DNA of 64,000 nt from positions 267,800,622 to 267,864,621 of the forward strand of contig NC_050096.1 in NCBI RefSeq assembly GCF_902167145.1, written 5' to 3'. The number at the start of each line of letters is the position of its first letter. The first letter of the stretch is position 1. The translations under genes and the position numbers were made by a program. The notes under the pieces were generated by a model. It had not been told where the DNA came from and made no database searches. It worked only from the letters and a program-made list of their open reading frames with translations. This document shows, in pieces, positions 20,203 to 31,482 of the stretch. Origin of the DNA: Zea mays (Eukaryota; Streptophyta; Magnoliopsida; Poales; Poaceae).

Positions 20203-21552
20203 CTATCGGCCGTGTTCCACTCCATTGTACCTGAACATGCCAGACACCTCGTTGTATTCTTGCTTTGAGCACCTTCTCTGGTGAGGGCAGCAGTCGACCA
20301 TTCTCCATTGCTGGAAGAGCAGGAGGTAGCACTGGTGGGACGCCTCTATATGGTTTGAGGAGACCAACGTGAAAGACGTCATGGATGCGTGCTCCCGTTG
20401 GGAGTTCCAGGCGGTAGGCGACCTCACTGATTCGTTCCGTGATACGGAAGGGTCTAGCATCGCGAGGTCCCAACTTGCCTTTGGGTCGGCGCACCAGGGA
20501 CTGAGCTTGACGGTTGAGCAGACGGAGCCAAACCCAGTCGTCCACTGAGAACTCCAAGTCTCGATGATGTGCATCATAGAATCGCCGAGCATGTTCTTGT
20601 GCTTGCAGCAGCCTGTCTCGAACTTCACTAAGGAATAGATCACGTTCACTAAGCATTTCATCAACTGTCTGGTTTGCTGTTGAGCCCGGCTGGTAGGTAA
20701 GCACTGGAGGAGGATCCCTGCCATAAACTACTCGAAATGGGGTAGTGTGCAATGCTGAGTGATAAGCTGTGTTGTAGCAGTATTCTGCCCATGGTAGCCA
20801 CTCAACCCATGCCCGTGGACAGTCTCCTGTGATGCACCGGAGGTACATTGCGATGGTTTTATTAACAACTTCTGATTGTCCATCTGTTTGTGGATGGAAG
20901 GTTGTACTCATCCGAAGTTTGACACCTGATAGTTTGAACAGTTCTCCAAACGTTCCCAGTGAAGACGGGGTCACGGTCACTGACAATAGACTGGGGAAAA
21001 CCGTGAAGGCGAACCACCCCTTCAAAGAAAGCTCGGGCTACACTTGTTGCTGTATAGGGGTGGCTTAACGCAATGAAGTGCGAGTATTTGGAAAATCGAT
21101 CTACTATTGTCAAGATAACTGATTTTCCATGCACCTTTGGAAGCCCTTCTATGAAGTCCATGGATATGTCTGACCAAATCTGGGAGGGTACCTCAAGAGG
21201 TTGCAGCAGCCCGGCTGGGTGGAGAGCTTCGATTTTGTTTTGTTGGCAGACTGAACATGCCCTAACCTAATCCCTTACCAAGGCTCTATCTTTGGGAACA
21301 AAAAAATCGGCCCGTAGTCGGTGTAATGTTTTCTGGATTCCACCATGACCAGCCGAGTGGGCTGTACCGAGTATGGCCGGCAGTAGGGATGAATTTGGCG
21401 GCACAAAGATTTGTTGGCCATGCAGAATGAGCCCATCGACCATCCGCCATGGTTCAATGAGGGTGCCGTCTTTGATCTGAGTACAAATGCGTTGACAGTC
21501 TTGGTTAGAGGTGCACTCCTGACGCAACTCTTCATACAAATGGAAGGTGGGG
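20203..21552 (-). pseudogene. Integrase of the chromodomain Gypsy
   Basis: Integrase joins retrotransposon cDNA to the chromosome. From right to left: a zinc-binding HHCC region (HSAGHGGIQKTLHRL, then ACSVCQQ), the catalytic core with Asp in MDFIEGLPK, Asp in VSDRDPVFTGN and Glu in PQTDGQSEVVNK, a GPRDARPFRI-type C-terminal domain, and the start of a chromodomain (VLKARIQRGVWHVQVQW). Lesions are a TAG near 21270 and a 1-nt shift near 20950 between the second Asp and the Glu. The chromodomain is broken by the second Gypsy and its tail reappears at 19075-19130. Confidence 0.87.
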
Positions 21553-23474
21553 CTAGACAACGTGGCGATCATGCCGTCGTGACAAGGCATCTGCCACTGT
21601 GTTGAATCGGCCTGCTCTGTATTCCACGACAAAGTCAAACCCAAATAGTTTGTTGATCCACTGATGCTGAGGCACTGTTGACAATCTCTGGTCGAGCATG
21701 AATTTTAGACTGAAGTGATATGTGCGCACTGTGAATCGACGACCCCAGAGATATGGTCGCCAGTGACGAACTGCCTGAACGAGACCAATGAGTTCACGCT
21801 CATAAGCTGCGAGCTTGACATGACGGGCTGCAAACGGTCTACTAAAGAATGCCAGGGGCCCAGATCCTTGATGCAGGACCGCCCCAAATCCAGAACCAGA
21901 AGCATCACAGTCCACAATGAACATTTGATCAAAGTTGGGCAGCTGCAACACTGGGGCTGTAGAAAGAGCCTTTTTGAGTTCCTGGAATGCCGTGTCAGCA
22001 GCCAAACCCCACTTGAAACCTTCTTTCTTCAGTAGTGCTATTAATGGTGCTGCAATAGACCCAAAATCTTTGATGAATTTTCTGTAGTAGCCTGCCAATC
22101 CCAAGAAGCCACATAATCCACGTGTTGATTGGGGAACCGGCCATGAGGAGACCGCTTCCAATTTGCTATTGTCCATGGCTACCCCGTCTGCTGAAATCAC
22201 ATGACCCAAGTAAGCAACTGAGGTGGCTCCAAAGGAACACTTGGACTGTTTGACAAAAAGCTGGTTACTGCGCAATGTTTCGAGTACCGCCTTGACATGT
22301 CGAAGGTGTTCAGACCAGGATGCACTGTAGATGAGGATATCATCAAAAAATACCAATACACAACGACGGAGGTACGACCCCAGGACTTCATTCATAAGGG
22401 CTTGGAAGGTTGATGGCGCATTTGAAAGTCCAAATGGCATGACCAGGAATTCAAAATGGCCGTGGTGTGTCCGAAAAGCTGTCTTATGAATATCATCCGA
22501 ATGAACCCGTACCTGATGGTATCCTGAGCGCAGATCTAGTTTGGTGAAGAACTTGGCCCCGTTGAGTTCATCAAGGAGCTCATCAACTACTGGTATAGGG
22601 TACTTGTCTTTCACTGTGCGCTCATTAAGGGCTCTGTAGTCAATGCAGAAGCGCCAAGAATTATCTGCCTTCTTAACCAATAGGACTGGAGCGGAGAAGG
22701 CTGATGTACTATGTCGGATTGTTCCCTGTTTCAGCATTGCTGCACACTGCGCCTCCAGTTCATCTTTCTGCAGCTGAGGGTATCTATAAGGACGTACCGC
22801 CACTGGTGCTGTGCCTGGCATTAGGTGGATGCGGTGGTCACATGGTCGTGTTGGAGGGAGACCCGTTGGGGATGAGAAAACATCATCAAATTGCTAGACT
22901 AGGGAGTCCATCATTGGTGTCGGGTTTGATGTTGAAACACGTGCTGAAAGTGGCCTGTGCATCATGCTGCGAGTAGAATTCAACACTTTCCACAAAACTT
23001 GGTAACCATTCTTCCAGAACGCCATGCTCATGTTGGCTAAGTCCCAAAGGATGGGACCAAGAGTGCGTAGGAACTGAACCCCTAAGATGATGTCAAAGGA
23101 ATCCAGTGGAATAGCATAAGCATCCATGGTGAAAATATCTGGACCCACACATAGTCTGAGACTGTTGGCAAGGCCATGACAGTCGATCTTGTCGCCATTT
23201 GCTACAGCTACCCGACCTCGGCTTGAGCAGACTTCCAATTGCAATGACAAGGCTGTGTTGAGGTTGACAAAATTGTGTGTGGAGCCTGTATCCAGTAATG
23301 CAGTGAGCAATTTATCATTTATTTTTACTTGAATCTGCATGGTGTCCTCTGATCTGATGCCTGTCAGAGCATGTAGAGAGATAACTGGTTCTGGCTCCTC
23401 ATCAACTTCCTCTGTGGCAGTATCCTCTTCGAAGTCAGCTACTTCCAAATAGAATAACCGGGGGCACCGATGGC
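21553..23474 (-). pseudogene. Protease, reverse transcriptase and RNase H of the chromodomain Gypsy
   Basis: One frame except for a TAG at 22894-22896. The protease has LLDTGSTHNF (active-site DTG intact) and IILGVQFL. The RT has the FFDD box at 22339-22344 within VLVFFDDILIY. RNase H begins FIVDCDASGSGFGAVL. It ends around DALSRRHD, where a 1-nt shift leads into integrase. The upstream join to Gag is frameshifted by an 8-bp insertion at 23475-23482. The order PR-RT-RH-INT with a chromodomain tail places it among chromoviruses. Confidence 0.9.
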
Positions 23475-23885
23475 CGCGAAGGCGCGAACATATTGTTCAT
23501 CACAGTTGTAACAAAGCCCTAGCTTTCGGCGTTCTGCCATCTCTCCAGATGTGAGCTTCTTGAATGGTCGCTGCTGCGCTGCATTGCCTGTGGCTGGCAC
23601 TGTTGGCTGTGTTGCTGGGATTGGAACTGATGGTCGTTGGGGCGGTCTCACTGGCTTGGTGGGTGCTGCTATGACGTTGCCATCAAGCACTTGAGAACGT
23701 CGTTCATATGCGCGTGCCAAGCTTAATGCGTGATTAAGGTCCCGTGGTGCCATCAACTCGACATCAATTTTGATGCGTTCTGGGAGGCCTGCAGTGAATA
23801 GCTGGACTTTTTGTTCCTGGGTGAGGGGCGTCGTGTGGTCAAGAAGGTCCCAAAACCTTTCCTGGTAGTCTTCTACGGTTGTCCG
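23470..23885 (-). pseudogene. Gag C-terminal part of the chromodomain Gypsy
   Basis: Continues the Gag of 28757-29437 after the nested Copia: RTTVEDYQERFWDLLDHTT, LPERIKIDVEL, SLARAYERRS and a CYNCDE zinc-knuckle start. The duplicated GTCCG codes across the junction on both sides. The knuckle is disrupted by the 8-bp insertion, so GHRC, expected just after CDEQYVR, lies in another frame. Confidence 0.88.
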
Positions 23886-24155
23886 TGTTAGCATGCTGTA
23901 TAGGCCCATGGGCCTTTAGGGTGTTCAGTTGGCCCAGGAGGGTGGTCGGCTGCAACCCTAGAGCAGTGGCGGCTGCAGCCCCTCTCCCCTTTTTGGTAGT
24001 ATTGGATCTGATTGGCAAGGTGTCCCTAGATTAGCACTTTCCTGATTCTCTAGATTAGCACTTTCCTATTTCTGGGACATCCTTGCCTATATGTACTGAG
24101 CCTTGGGCTCCCTCAATAATTAATCCAATAATCATTTCCCAGCCATCCTCTTTCA
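23886..24155 (+). repeat. 5' LTR of Ale-type Copia
   Basis: 270 bp, TGTTAGCATGCTG to CCATCCTCTTTCA. The duplicated block CTAGATTAGCACTTTCCT occurs twice inside it. Confidence 0.95.
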
Positions 24156-24233
24156 TGGTATCACGAGACCGGGACTAGTCCTTTCCCTCTCACTCTTCCG
24201 CTGCACCTCTGCGCATCCTCCCTGCGCGCCGGT

Positions 24234-26220
24234 ATGGTTGGGACACCTCCACTCTCCCTCGTCGATCCTGCCGACCCCCACCGCCAAGACGACGATCCAC
24301 CCCCGCAGCCCGACGCCGAGGCTCGCCGCGCCCTCCGCGAGGCCGCCCTGGCCGTCGCCCAGGCCGCCGAGCAGGACGCCGCCAACGCCTCCAACGAGCG
24401 CGACGCCGCCGCAGAGCGCGTCCGCGCTGCCCTTGCTCGGGCGGCCAAGGCCCGGGCCGACGCCGCCGCCGCCGCAGATCCCGCCGACCAGCAACGCGCG
24501 GACGGCGAGATGAGCGTCCCCCACGCCATGCTTCTCCACGAGGCCGCTGCTATCCTCAATCTCCACGCCCAGGCAGTCTCCGTGCAGAACGCACGCAACC
24601 TGGTGCCGACGGTACTCGACACCGCTGGCAACTACCCCCGTTGGCGCGAGCAATTCCTCCTCGCCGTCACCAAGTACTCGCTTCTGGACCACGTCCGCAG
24701 CGACTCCATCTCAGCCCTCGCTGACTGGACTCGGATGGACGCCGTCGTCAAGTCATGGCTCTACAGCACTGTCTCCGCTGACCTCGCCGACGCCGTGATC
24801 GACCACCGCGCATCCGCCCGTGAGGCCTGGCTCGCCATCGAGGACCACTTCCTTGGCAACCAGGAGACTCGCGCCCTCCACCTCGACGCTCAATTTCGCG
24901 CCTTTGCTCAAGGAGACCTCTCCATCACCGAGTATTGCAAGCGCTTCAAGAAGATGGCCGACGACCTCGCTGACCTCAACGAACACGTCACTGACCGCAC
25001 CTTGGTCCTCAACGTGCTTCGTGGGCTCAACGAGCGCTACAAGGACATCGGCGTCCATCTCCGGCGCGGGCGCCCGTTCCCCTCCTTCGCCGCCGTCCGC
25101 AACGAACTCCTCCTCGAGGAAATCAACATGGTACACCACCCTGTTGTCCCCTCCACTGCTCTTGTCGCCACTGGTTCTTCTCGCCAGCCTGCAGCGACCA
25201 ACAGTGGCTCTCCGCGGATCGGCGGTGGCGGCCCCAAGCCAAAGCACAAGAAAAAGAAGGACCGCAGGGCTGGCAGCACCCCTGCTCAAGGCCCCAGCGC
25301 TCCCTCAGCTCACTCTTCCGCCCCTGGAGCTCCTGCTGGGTCCGGCGCGACCTGGCCCTCCGTCTACAATCCGTGGACCGGGTCCATTCAAATGTGGCCC
25401 GGCACCCGGACCCCTCCACTGTCCCCGCTTCCCCAGGGACGCGCCGGCCCTCAACAGCAGGCCCTGCAGCAAGCTCTGCTGGCCCAGCAGATGCATCTTC
25501 CTCAGCAGACTTACCCGCCCTCCGTCCAGCAGGCCTTCCAGCCGCAGCAGCTGGCACCACTGCAATACCAGCCTATGGTTGGCACTTCGGTTTGGGACCA
25601 AAACTCGCTGGCCTCTACATTCAGCACCATGACGCTCACTCCACCGGTGAACAACGACTGGTACCTTGACACCAGTGCTTCCTCTCACATGACCTCTCAT
25701 GACGGTACCCTCTCTCACTCCTCCCCTCCTCGATTTCCTTCTCCCACATCAATTGTTGTCGGTAATGGTTCCCTCCTGCCCGTCACTGCCACCGGCAAGG
25801 CGCAACTTGGTCCTCTTATTTTAAATAATGTTCTTGTTTCACCTCCTCTTATCAAGAACCTTATTTCTGTTCGACAATTTACTATCGATAACCATTGCTC
25901 TGTGGAATTTGACCCTTATGGTTGTTCTGTGAAGGATCTTCTCTCGCGGAACGTGATCATCAGGTGCAATAGCTCCGGTCCGCTCTACCCCTTGCAGCTG
26001 CCTGTCGCTCACTCCCTTGTCGCCAGTGCTGCACCATCCCACCTATGGCACCGTCGCCTCGGCCATCCCGGTCGCGAGGCCCTCTCCAAACTAGCTTCTG
26101 CCATTCCGGCGTGTAATAAAAGTTTGGATCCTATATGTCATGCGTGTCAGTTAGGACGACATGTTCGTCTTCCCTTTGGTACTTCAGTATCTCGGGCGTC
26201 AAATAACTTTGATCTTATCT
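24234..26220 (+). pseudogene. Gag, protease and pre-integrase part of Ale-type Copia
   Basis: Open from MVGTPPLSLVDP, through an Ala/Arg/Glu-rich helical N-terminus (residues about 25-90), the Copia gag core (YPRWREQFLLAV, AREAWLAIEDHFLGN, ITEYCKRFKKMADDLADL), and a basic KPKHKKKKDRR patch without a recognisable CCHC knuckle. The protease site reads LDTSASSHM, so the usual DTG or DSG has Ser for Gly. The GAG-pre-integrase zinc region follows (HLWHRRLGH ... CHACQLGRH). At about 26217-26225 the frame breaks where sequence jumps to the far end of integrase. Confidence 0.88.
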
Positions 26221-28455
26221 GCTCCCCACAAACTTGCACCCCGTTCTGCTCTTTGCATCTTCATCGGCTACTCTGCTCACCATAAGGGATACCGATGTCT
26301 TGACCCTACCACCAATAGAATCATCATCTCTCGTCATGTTATCTTCGACGAGTCCACCTTCCCTTTCGCCGAGCAGCCCTCACCGCCCGCAGCTGCGGAC
26401 TTCACCTTTTTAGATGAAATCCCTAACCTGACAGTCCCCCCTATAGGACTGCCAACCATGTCTTCTGCAGGATCTCCAGGCTCCCGTGGCGCTGTTCTTC
26501 CTGCGCCTCCAGTTCCCCCGGGGTTCCACGTACCTCCACGTGCGGGACCTGCGCCCTGCGCGGCTCCCTCTTCACCGACCGGGGTGCCACCTCCGACCGC
26601 CTCCGCGCCACGCGCGGCCACGCCTGCGGGACAGACCGCGCCACGCGCGGCCACGCCTGCGGGACAGCAGGACATTGCCGCGTTGCCACACGCGGCACCA
26701 TCTCCACCCAGCGCGCAGCATCCAGTTCTGCGCGTCTACTCCAGGCGCCCAGTGCCGGCCACCGCAGCACCACCTGAAGCAGTTCCGGCCGGGCAGGCTG
26801 CTCCACAACCCGGCCCTCTACCGCGAGGTGCTGTCGCCGTTCCTCCCACGGTTAACCATCATCGCATGGTGACCCGGGCCAAGGACGGTTTCCGCGTGCC
26901 GGTCCTCTATCACGTTGTGCCCTTATCTCCGGTGCCGAAGACCTTCCGCAGCGCCCTGGCCGATCCAAATTGGCGGGCCGCTATGGAGGAGGAACATACG
27001 GCGCTTCTTCAGAACAAGACTTGGGACTTGGTTCCTCGTCCTAGTCACGCCAACACTGTCACCGGGAAGTGGATCTTCAAGCATAAGTTTCATGCCGATG
27101 GTTCCCTGGAACGCTACAAGGCACGCTGGGTACTTCGGGGCTTCACCCAGCGCCCTGGCATTGACTTCGCCGAAACCTTCAGTCCCGTCGTCAAGCCTGC
27201 AACTGTTCGCACAGTACTCTCTCTGGCGCTCTCCCGTAAATGGCCTGTTCACCAGCTCGATGTCAAGAATGCATTCCTACACGGCACCCTGACAGAGACA
27301 GTGTTCGCTGCTCAACCCTCCGGATTCGAGGACCCTGCTCACCCGGACTTTGTCTGCCGTCTGAACAAGTCACTATATGGGTTAAAACGGGCTCCTCGTG
27401 CTTGGTACAGCCGCTTCGCCACATACCTGGTATCCCTGAACTTCGTAGAAGCCAAGTCAGACACTTCGTTGTTCGTCTTCCACCAAGGTTCAGACACTGC
27501 CTATCTACTACTTTACGTCGATGATATTGTTCTCACTGCCTCTTCGACACATCTACTGCGGAAAGTCATCCTGGCTCTCCAGCGGGAATTTGCTATGAAG
27601 GATTTGGGAGCACTTCATCACTTCTTGGGGATGCAGGTCCAGCGCACTTCTGATGGTATGGTTCTCTCTCAGCGGCAGTATATGTTGGATATCTTGGACC
27701 GTGCTGGCATGGCGGAATGCAAACCTTGTACCACGCCCGTTGACACCAGTCCCAAGATCTCTGCCGACTCTGGCGCTCCAGTCACTGACCCGTCAGATTA
27801 CCGCAGTCTTGCCGGTGCCCTACAGTATTTGACCTTCACACGGCCCGACATTGCTTACGTCGTGCAGCAGGTCTGCCTTCATATGCATGATCCGCGAGAG
27901 CCTCACCTGGCTGCTCTCAAGCGCATTCTTCGGTACGTTCGGGGCACTCTTCACCTGGGTCTTCATCTCCGACCGTCGACTCAAGATGACTTGGTGGTTT
28001 ACTCTGATGCTGACTGGGCTGGCTGTCCCGATACGCGTAAGTCCACGTCAGGCTACACTGTGTTCCTCGGCGACAACTTGGTCTCCTGGTCCTCCAAACG
28101 TCAAAATACTGTTTCTCGCTCCAGTGCAGAAGCCGAGTATCGCGCTGTCGCCAATGGTGTTGCTGAGGCTTCTTGGCTACGACAGCTCCTCCACGAGCTA
28201 CACATCCCGCTTCGCAGTGCCACTATTGTCTACTGTGACAATGTCAGCGCAGTCTACATGTCATCCAACCCGGTACAACATCAACGAACGAAGCACATCG
28301 AGATAGATCTTCACTTCATCCGTGAAAAGGTCGCCATGGGTGCCGTGCGGGTTCTCCATGTTCCCACGACATCTCAGTTCGCCGACGTCTTCACAAAGGG
28401 GCTACCTTCTTCGGTGTTCACTGAATTTCGGTCCAGTCTGAATGTCCGTGGCTAA
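26221..28455 (+). pseudogene. Integrase C-terminus, reverse transcriptase and RNase H of Ale-type Copia
   Basis: Starts in the integrase tail (LAPRSALCIFIGYSAHHKGY). It continues through a Pro/Ala-rich linker with a 33-bp tandem repeat (26605-26667), the RT with YVDD at 27514-27525, and RNase H ([28 protein letters not shown]) to TAA at 28453-28455. The DDE residues of integrase are missing altogether. RT and RNase H look intact. Confidence 0.9.
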
Positions 28456-28481
28456 GCACCGACGTTCACACTGCGGGGGCG

Positions 28482-28751
28482 TGTTAGCATGCTGTATAGG
28501 CCCATGGGCCTTTAGGGTGTTCGGTTGGCCCAGGAGGGTGGTCGCCTGCAACCCTAGAGCAGTGGCGGCTGCAGCCCCTCTCCCCTTTTTGGTAGTATTG
28601 GATCTGATTGGCAAGGTGTCCCTAGATTAGCACTTTCCTGATTCTCTAGATTAGCACTTTCCTATTTCTGGGACATCCTTGCCTATATGTACTGAGCCTT
28701 GGGCTCCCTCAATAATTAATCCAATAATCATTTCCCAGCCATCCTCTTTCA
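28482..28751 (+). repeat. 3' LTR of Ale-type Copia
   Basis: 270 bp, near-identical to 23886-24155, followed by the GTCCG duplication. Confidence 0.95.
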
Positions 28752-28756
28752 GTCCG

Positions 28757-29437
28757 GAAGGGAAGCCGGGCCAATTCACCGAGAGGGTTGCTGCGCAGCG
28801 GAGGACCAAACCGTTGCTGGCAGGACTGCTTGAAAGAATTCCATGACAATGGTGGCTCGTCGCGCTGGAGTTGACAGTACCAAGTCAGAGCGACTCCCGT
28901 CATGTGATATGAGGCAAGCCACACCTTCTCTTCTTCCAGCGTACGCTGTCCTTCAAAGAATTGCTCGCATCTGTTGATCCATCCAATGGGGTCTTCTTTA
29001 CCATCAAACAATGAAAACTCCAGTCGATGAAAGCGAGGAACACTCGTCGCTAGTTGCGAGAATGGTGCTCCTGAATATTCCGGTGGTGGTGAGGGGAATG
29101 ATGGTAGTGGTGATGGGGAATGAGGAAGGGGTAGACGATGGATTGGAAGGGGGGTTGTGGGGTTAGGATGTGTCGTGACCGGCAAAGGATTGGTGTTCAC
29201 CGGTACCTTGGGGATGCCGCCGTATCCAGGCAGGCCATAGGGAATGTCCTGCGGAGTGGCTGGCGTGGATGCAGATGGACATGCCTCGACGGCCGCAACA
29301 TGGGAGGAGATGGAGGACATCTGCTGGGCAAAGTCGCAGAGCTGACGTTGGACTTCACCTAGGGTCACGACGATGGACGCCAGGGACGGCTAGAGGGCAG
29401 TGGCTGCCGTGCTATCTTCCTCATCGTGGCCTGACAT
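28757..29437 (-). pseudogene. Gag N-terminal part of the chromodomain Gypsy
   Basis: ATG at 29437 (MSGHDEEDSTAATAL), then an in-frame TAG near 29390, then VTLGEVQRQL, a Pro-rich linker, and the retrotransposon gag core (FHRLEFSLFDGKEDPIGWI, CEQFFEGQ, WYCQLQRDEPPLSW, FGPPLRSNPLGELARL). It is cut by the Ale-type Copia and resumes at 23885. The ATG lies only 15 nt downstream of the LTR, overlapping the PBS region. Confidence 0.85.
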
Positions 29438-29451
29438 ATCTGATACTAGAT

Positions 29452-29809
29452 TGTAATGATCTCGACTTCTGAGGTTGTATGAGTGGGTAGTAGGGCGAGG
29501 CCTTGAGGATTGAAGGCGAGAGGGAGCCGTGCTGGCGCACGGCTGAGACAGAATGTGGCAAGGAGCAATACTCTTCTTAGATTGATCTTTGCTAATCCTC
29601 CTAGGTACAAACTAAGGACTTTATATAGTCCAGTACAGGCGCACATAAACTGCTGCCGCCCCTATTTATTCTCTAACAAACTCCTATTATTTCTCCTTTG
29701 ATATCTAATCTAAACAAACTTATCCTTATCCCTCTAATCTTGATCTCCTGGCGTGGCCTGGCCTATGGGCTGCTTGGGCCGCCTTTCATATGTTTTACCC
29801 ACCATAACA
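29452..29809 (-). repeat. 5' LTR of chromodomain Gypsy
   Basis: 358 bp, pairs with 18717-19074. TATATAG-type sequence near 29620 may be its TATA box. The hairpin loop at 29533-29536 is TGGC where the other LTR has GCCA. Confidence 0.93.
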
Positions 29810-31482
29810 GTATGTCTTTTTTTCCCTTCTACTAGTTCTATTGAGTTTTAGGAACACATTTTGTGGAGTGGCAGCTGATGTTGTAGCATATGTAACAAAA
29901 CACATTTCATGTTTTTTTTCGCAATTAGTTTCATGACTACAGACCTAGCCCTTGAGATATGAAGATGTTAAAAGAAACGGACATAAAATTATCAAAATGT
30001 CATAGAACATGATGCAATGTATCATCCCAAAATAAAAATAGAAACACAACTTGTACAGGAAGAATTGGACTAATTTGAATAGTTTGAAGAACTAGATCAA
30101 GTCAATATTTTGTATAGGGTGTCAAATGGGGAAAGAGATTTGTTGAGGGTAGCAAAATGGACTTTTTCCAAATAACAGTGACTCAATCACTCAAACTGTT
30201 CTGTGTGTGGGGGAGGGGGGGCATAATTTCATTAAGTCGCTGCAAGTGTGTTTTTGGCACACAGCACACATATACTGGTGTGCACATGGTGCAACCATAT
30301 ATGGTCATGCTGACATTACACTTCAAACAGAAAACTACAGTCAAAGCAACACACATTAGGCTCAAAACCTCCATCTAGCATGGGTATAGCGCCACAGACT
30401 GACAGTCAACTTTAAGCCATTAGCAATTATAGCAAATATATTACAAGAAGACTGCATAAGAAACAAGAAAAAGTAGTGGACAGAGATTGCCTCTGTACCA
30501 GTGCACACAGAGTGCCCACAATTGCCACAGGCTCTAGATAACCCACATGCCACATAACCTAAAATTCCCCTGTAACTTCTACTCTTTTGTTTATTTTTGT
30601 CTTTACATCCATGTGTGGTGTAGTCTTCTAGTTAGGATAGACAGACATACATAATCATGCCTTTTTTTAAAAAAAACAATAAGTTTATCAGTCGCATACT
30701 GAGAAGTAGTTATGAGAATATGACCGATTCCAGTTTGTTTGAAAGCGTCCCAGCTGACACAACGAACATCTGGAGTATAAATCACAAACGTGAAGAGATC
30801 ATTTACTTCCAACATTGATTACAACTTAAGTGCCCCATCGTCATGTATAAACTCAGCCTCTGAAAATTCAAATGCAACCATCTGATTTCCCAGACAGCAT
30901 ACTGAAAAACCACCAATTCACCAAAGATACTTACTAGTCAAGGATTACTTTTTCCATAACAGTCAAAATTACATAGTTCCACAGTTTAATTTGTCAGCAA
31001 TTAATAAAGCTAAACTTGTAAACATAATGTTGATTAGAGCAGTCAAATTCAAACTTCAAAGCAGCCATTTCTATGTCAACTAAAGGTCCAAGGTATAAAA
31101 GCATGATTACTCCATCATGTAGTACATGTCTACAAATGTATTCATAAGTAGAATTTAGTTCCTGAAGTGCATCATTCAGGCACCTGGGTTATTGGACAAA
31201 CTTAATCCCAGTATTTTAAGCAAACTATGGCAGCCTACTGAGAAATGCAAACTGTTGAGAATAAACATAACTTCATGTTCAAAAGAAAGACACAGAAGAG
31301 CACTGAAAAATAACAAGTCTACATGGTTTAACGTAATGCATACTACTGAGGAAACGCAAAGATACATAAATATCTACTTTAAACTCGCTGCCAACACCAA
31401 AGAGACAGCATAAGGGATAAGATAACTAACATAAACTGCTCCCGCTTCATTGCATTAGAGCAACCTCCAATCTAACACTTAC

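Larger units (their letters stand above)
23886..28751 (+). mobile_element. Ale-type Copia, young, lacking the integrase core; TSD GTCCG
   Basis: 4866 bp with 270-bp LTRs that differ at only two sites by eye (A/G and G/C in the first 70 bp). The TSD GTCCG is exact (23881-23885 and 28752-28756). A PBS-like TGGTATCACGAGACC follows the 5' LTR and CTGCGGGGGC precedes the 3' LTR. Coding density and GC are much higher than in the surrounding Gypsy. The region normally encoding the integrase catalytic core is deleted. Confidence 0.95.
18717..29809 (-). mobile_element. Chromodomain Gypsy retrotransposon (Reina-like), host of two nested insertions
   Basis: Paired 358-bp LTRs (29452-29809 is 5', 18717-19074 is 3') reading TGTTATGGTGGG to ATTACA on the minus strand. 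The flanks are GTATC (18712-18716) and GTATG (29810-29814), a TSD with one mismatch. Downstream of the 5' LTR AGTATCAGA (29443-29451) is a weak initiator-Met tRNA PBS, and GGAGGAGGGGAGAGA before 19074 is the polypurine tract. Gag, protease, RT, RNase H, integrase and the end of a chromodomain follow in order, split by an Ale-type Copia and a second Gypsy. Confidence 0.9.
18233..31482 (-). other. Probable 13.2-kb host intron filled with transposons
   Basis: Donor CTTAG then GTAAGTG at 31482-31477 (minus) and acceptor at 18234-18233. Subtracting the Gypsy stack (18717-29809) leaves about 2.15 kb of ordinary sequence. The stretch 29810-31482 contains no gene or element that I recognise. 18233-18544 is likewise plain. 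Confidence 0.4.

Noticed and set aside
24161..25718. Long open frames on the minus strand and in other plus frames over the Ale-type Copia gag
   Set aside because: The DNA is very GC-rich, which keeps all frames open. Only the plus frame has Copia gag motifs.
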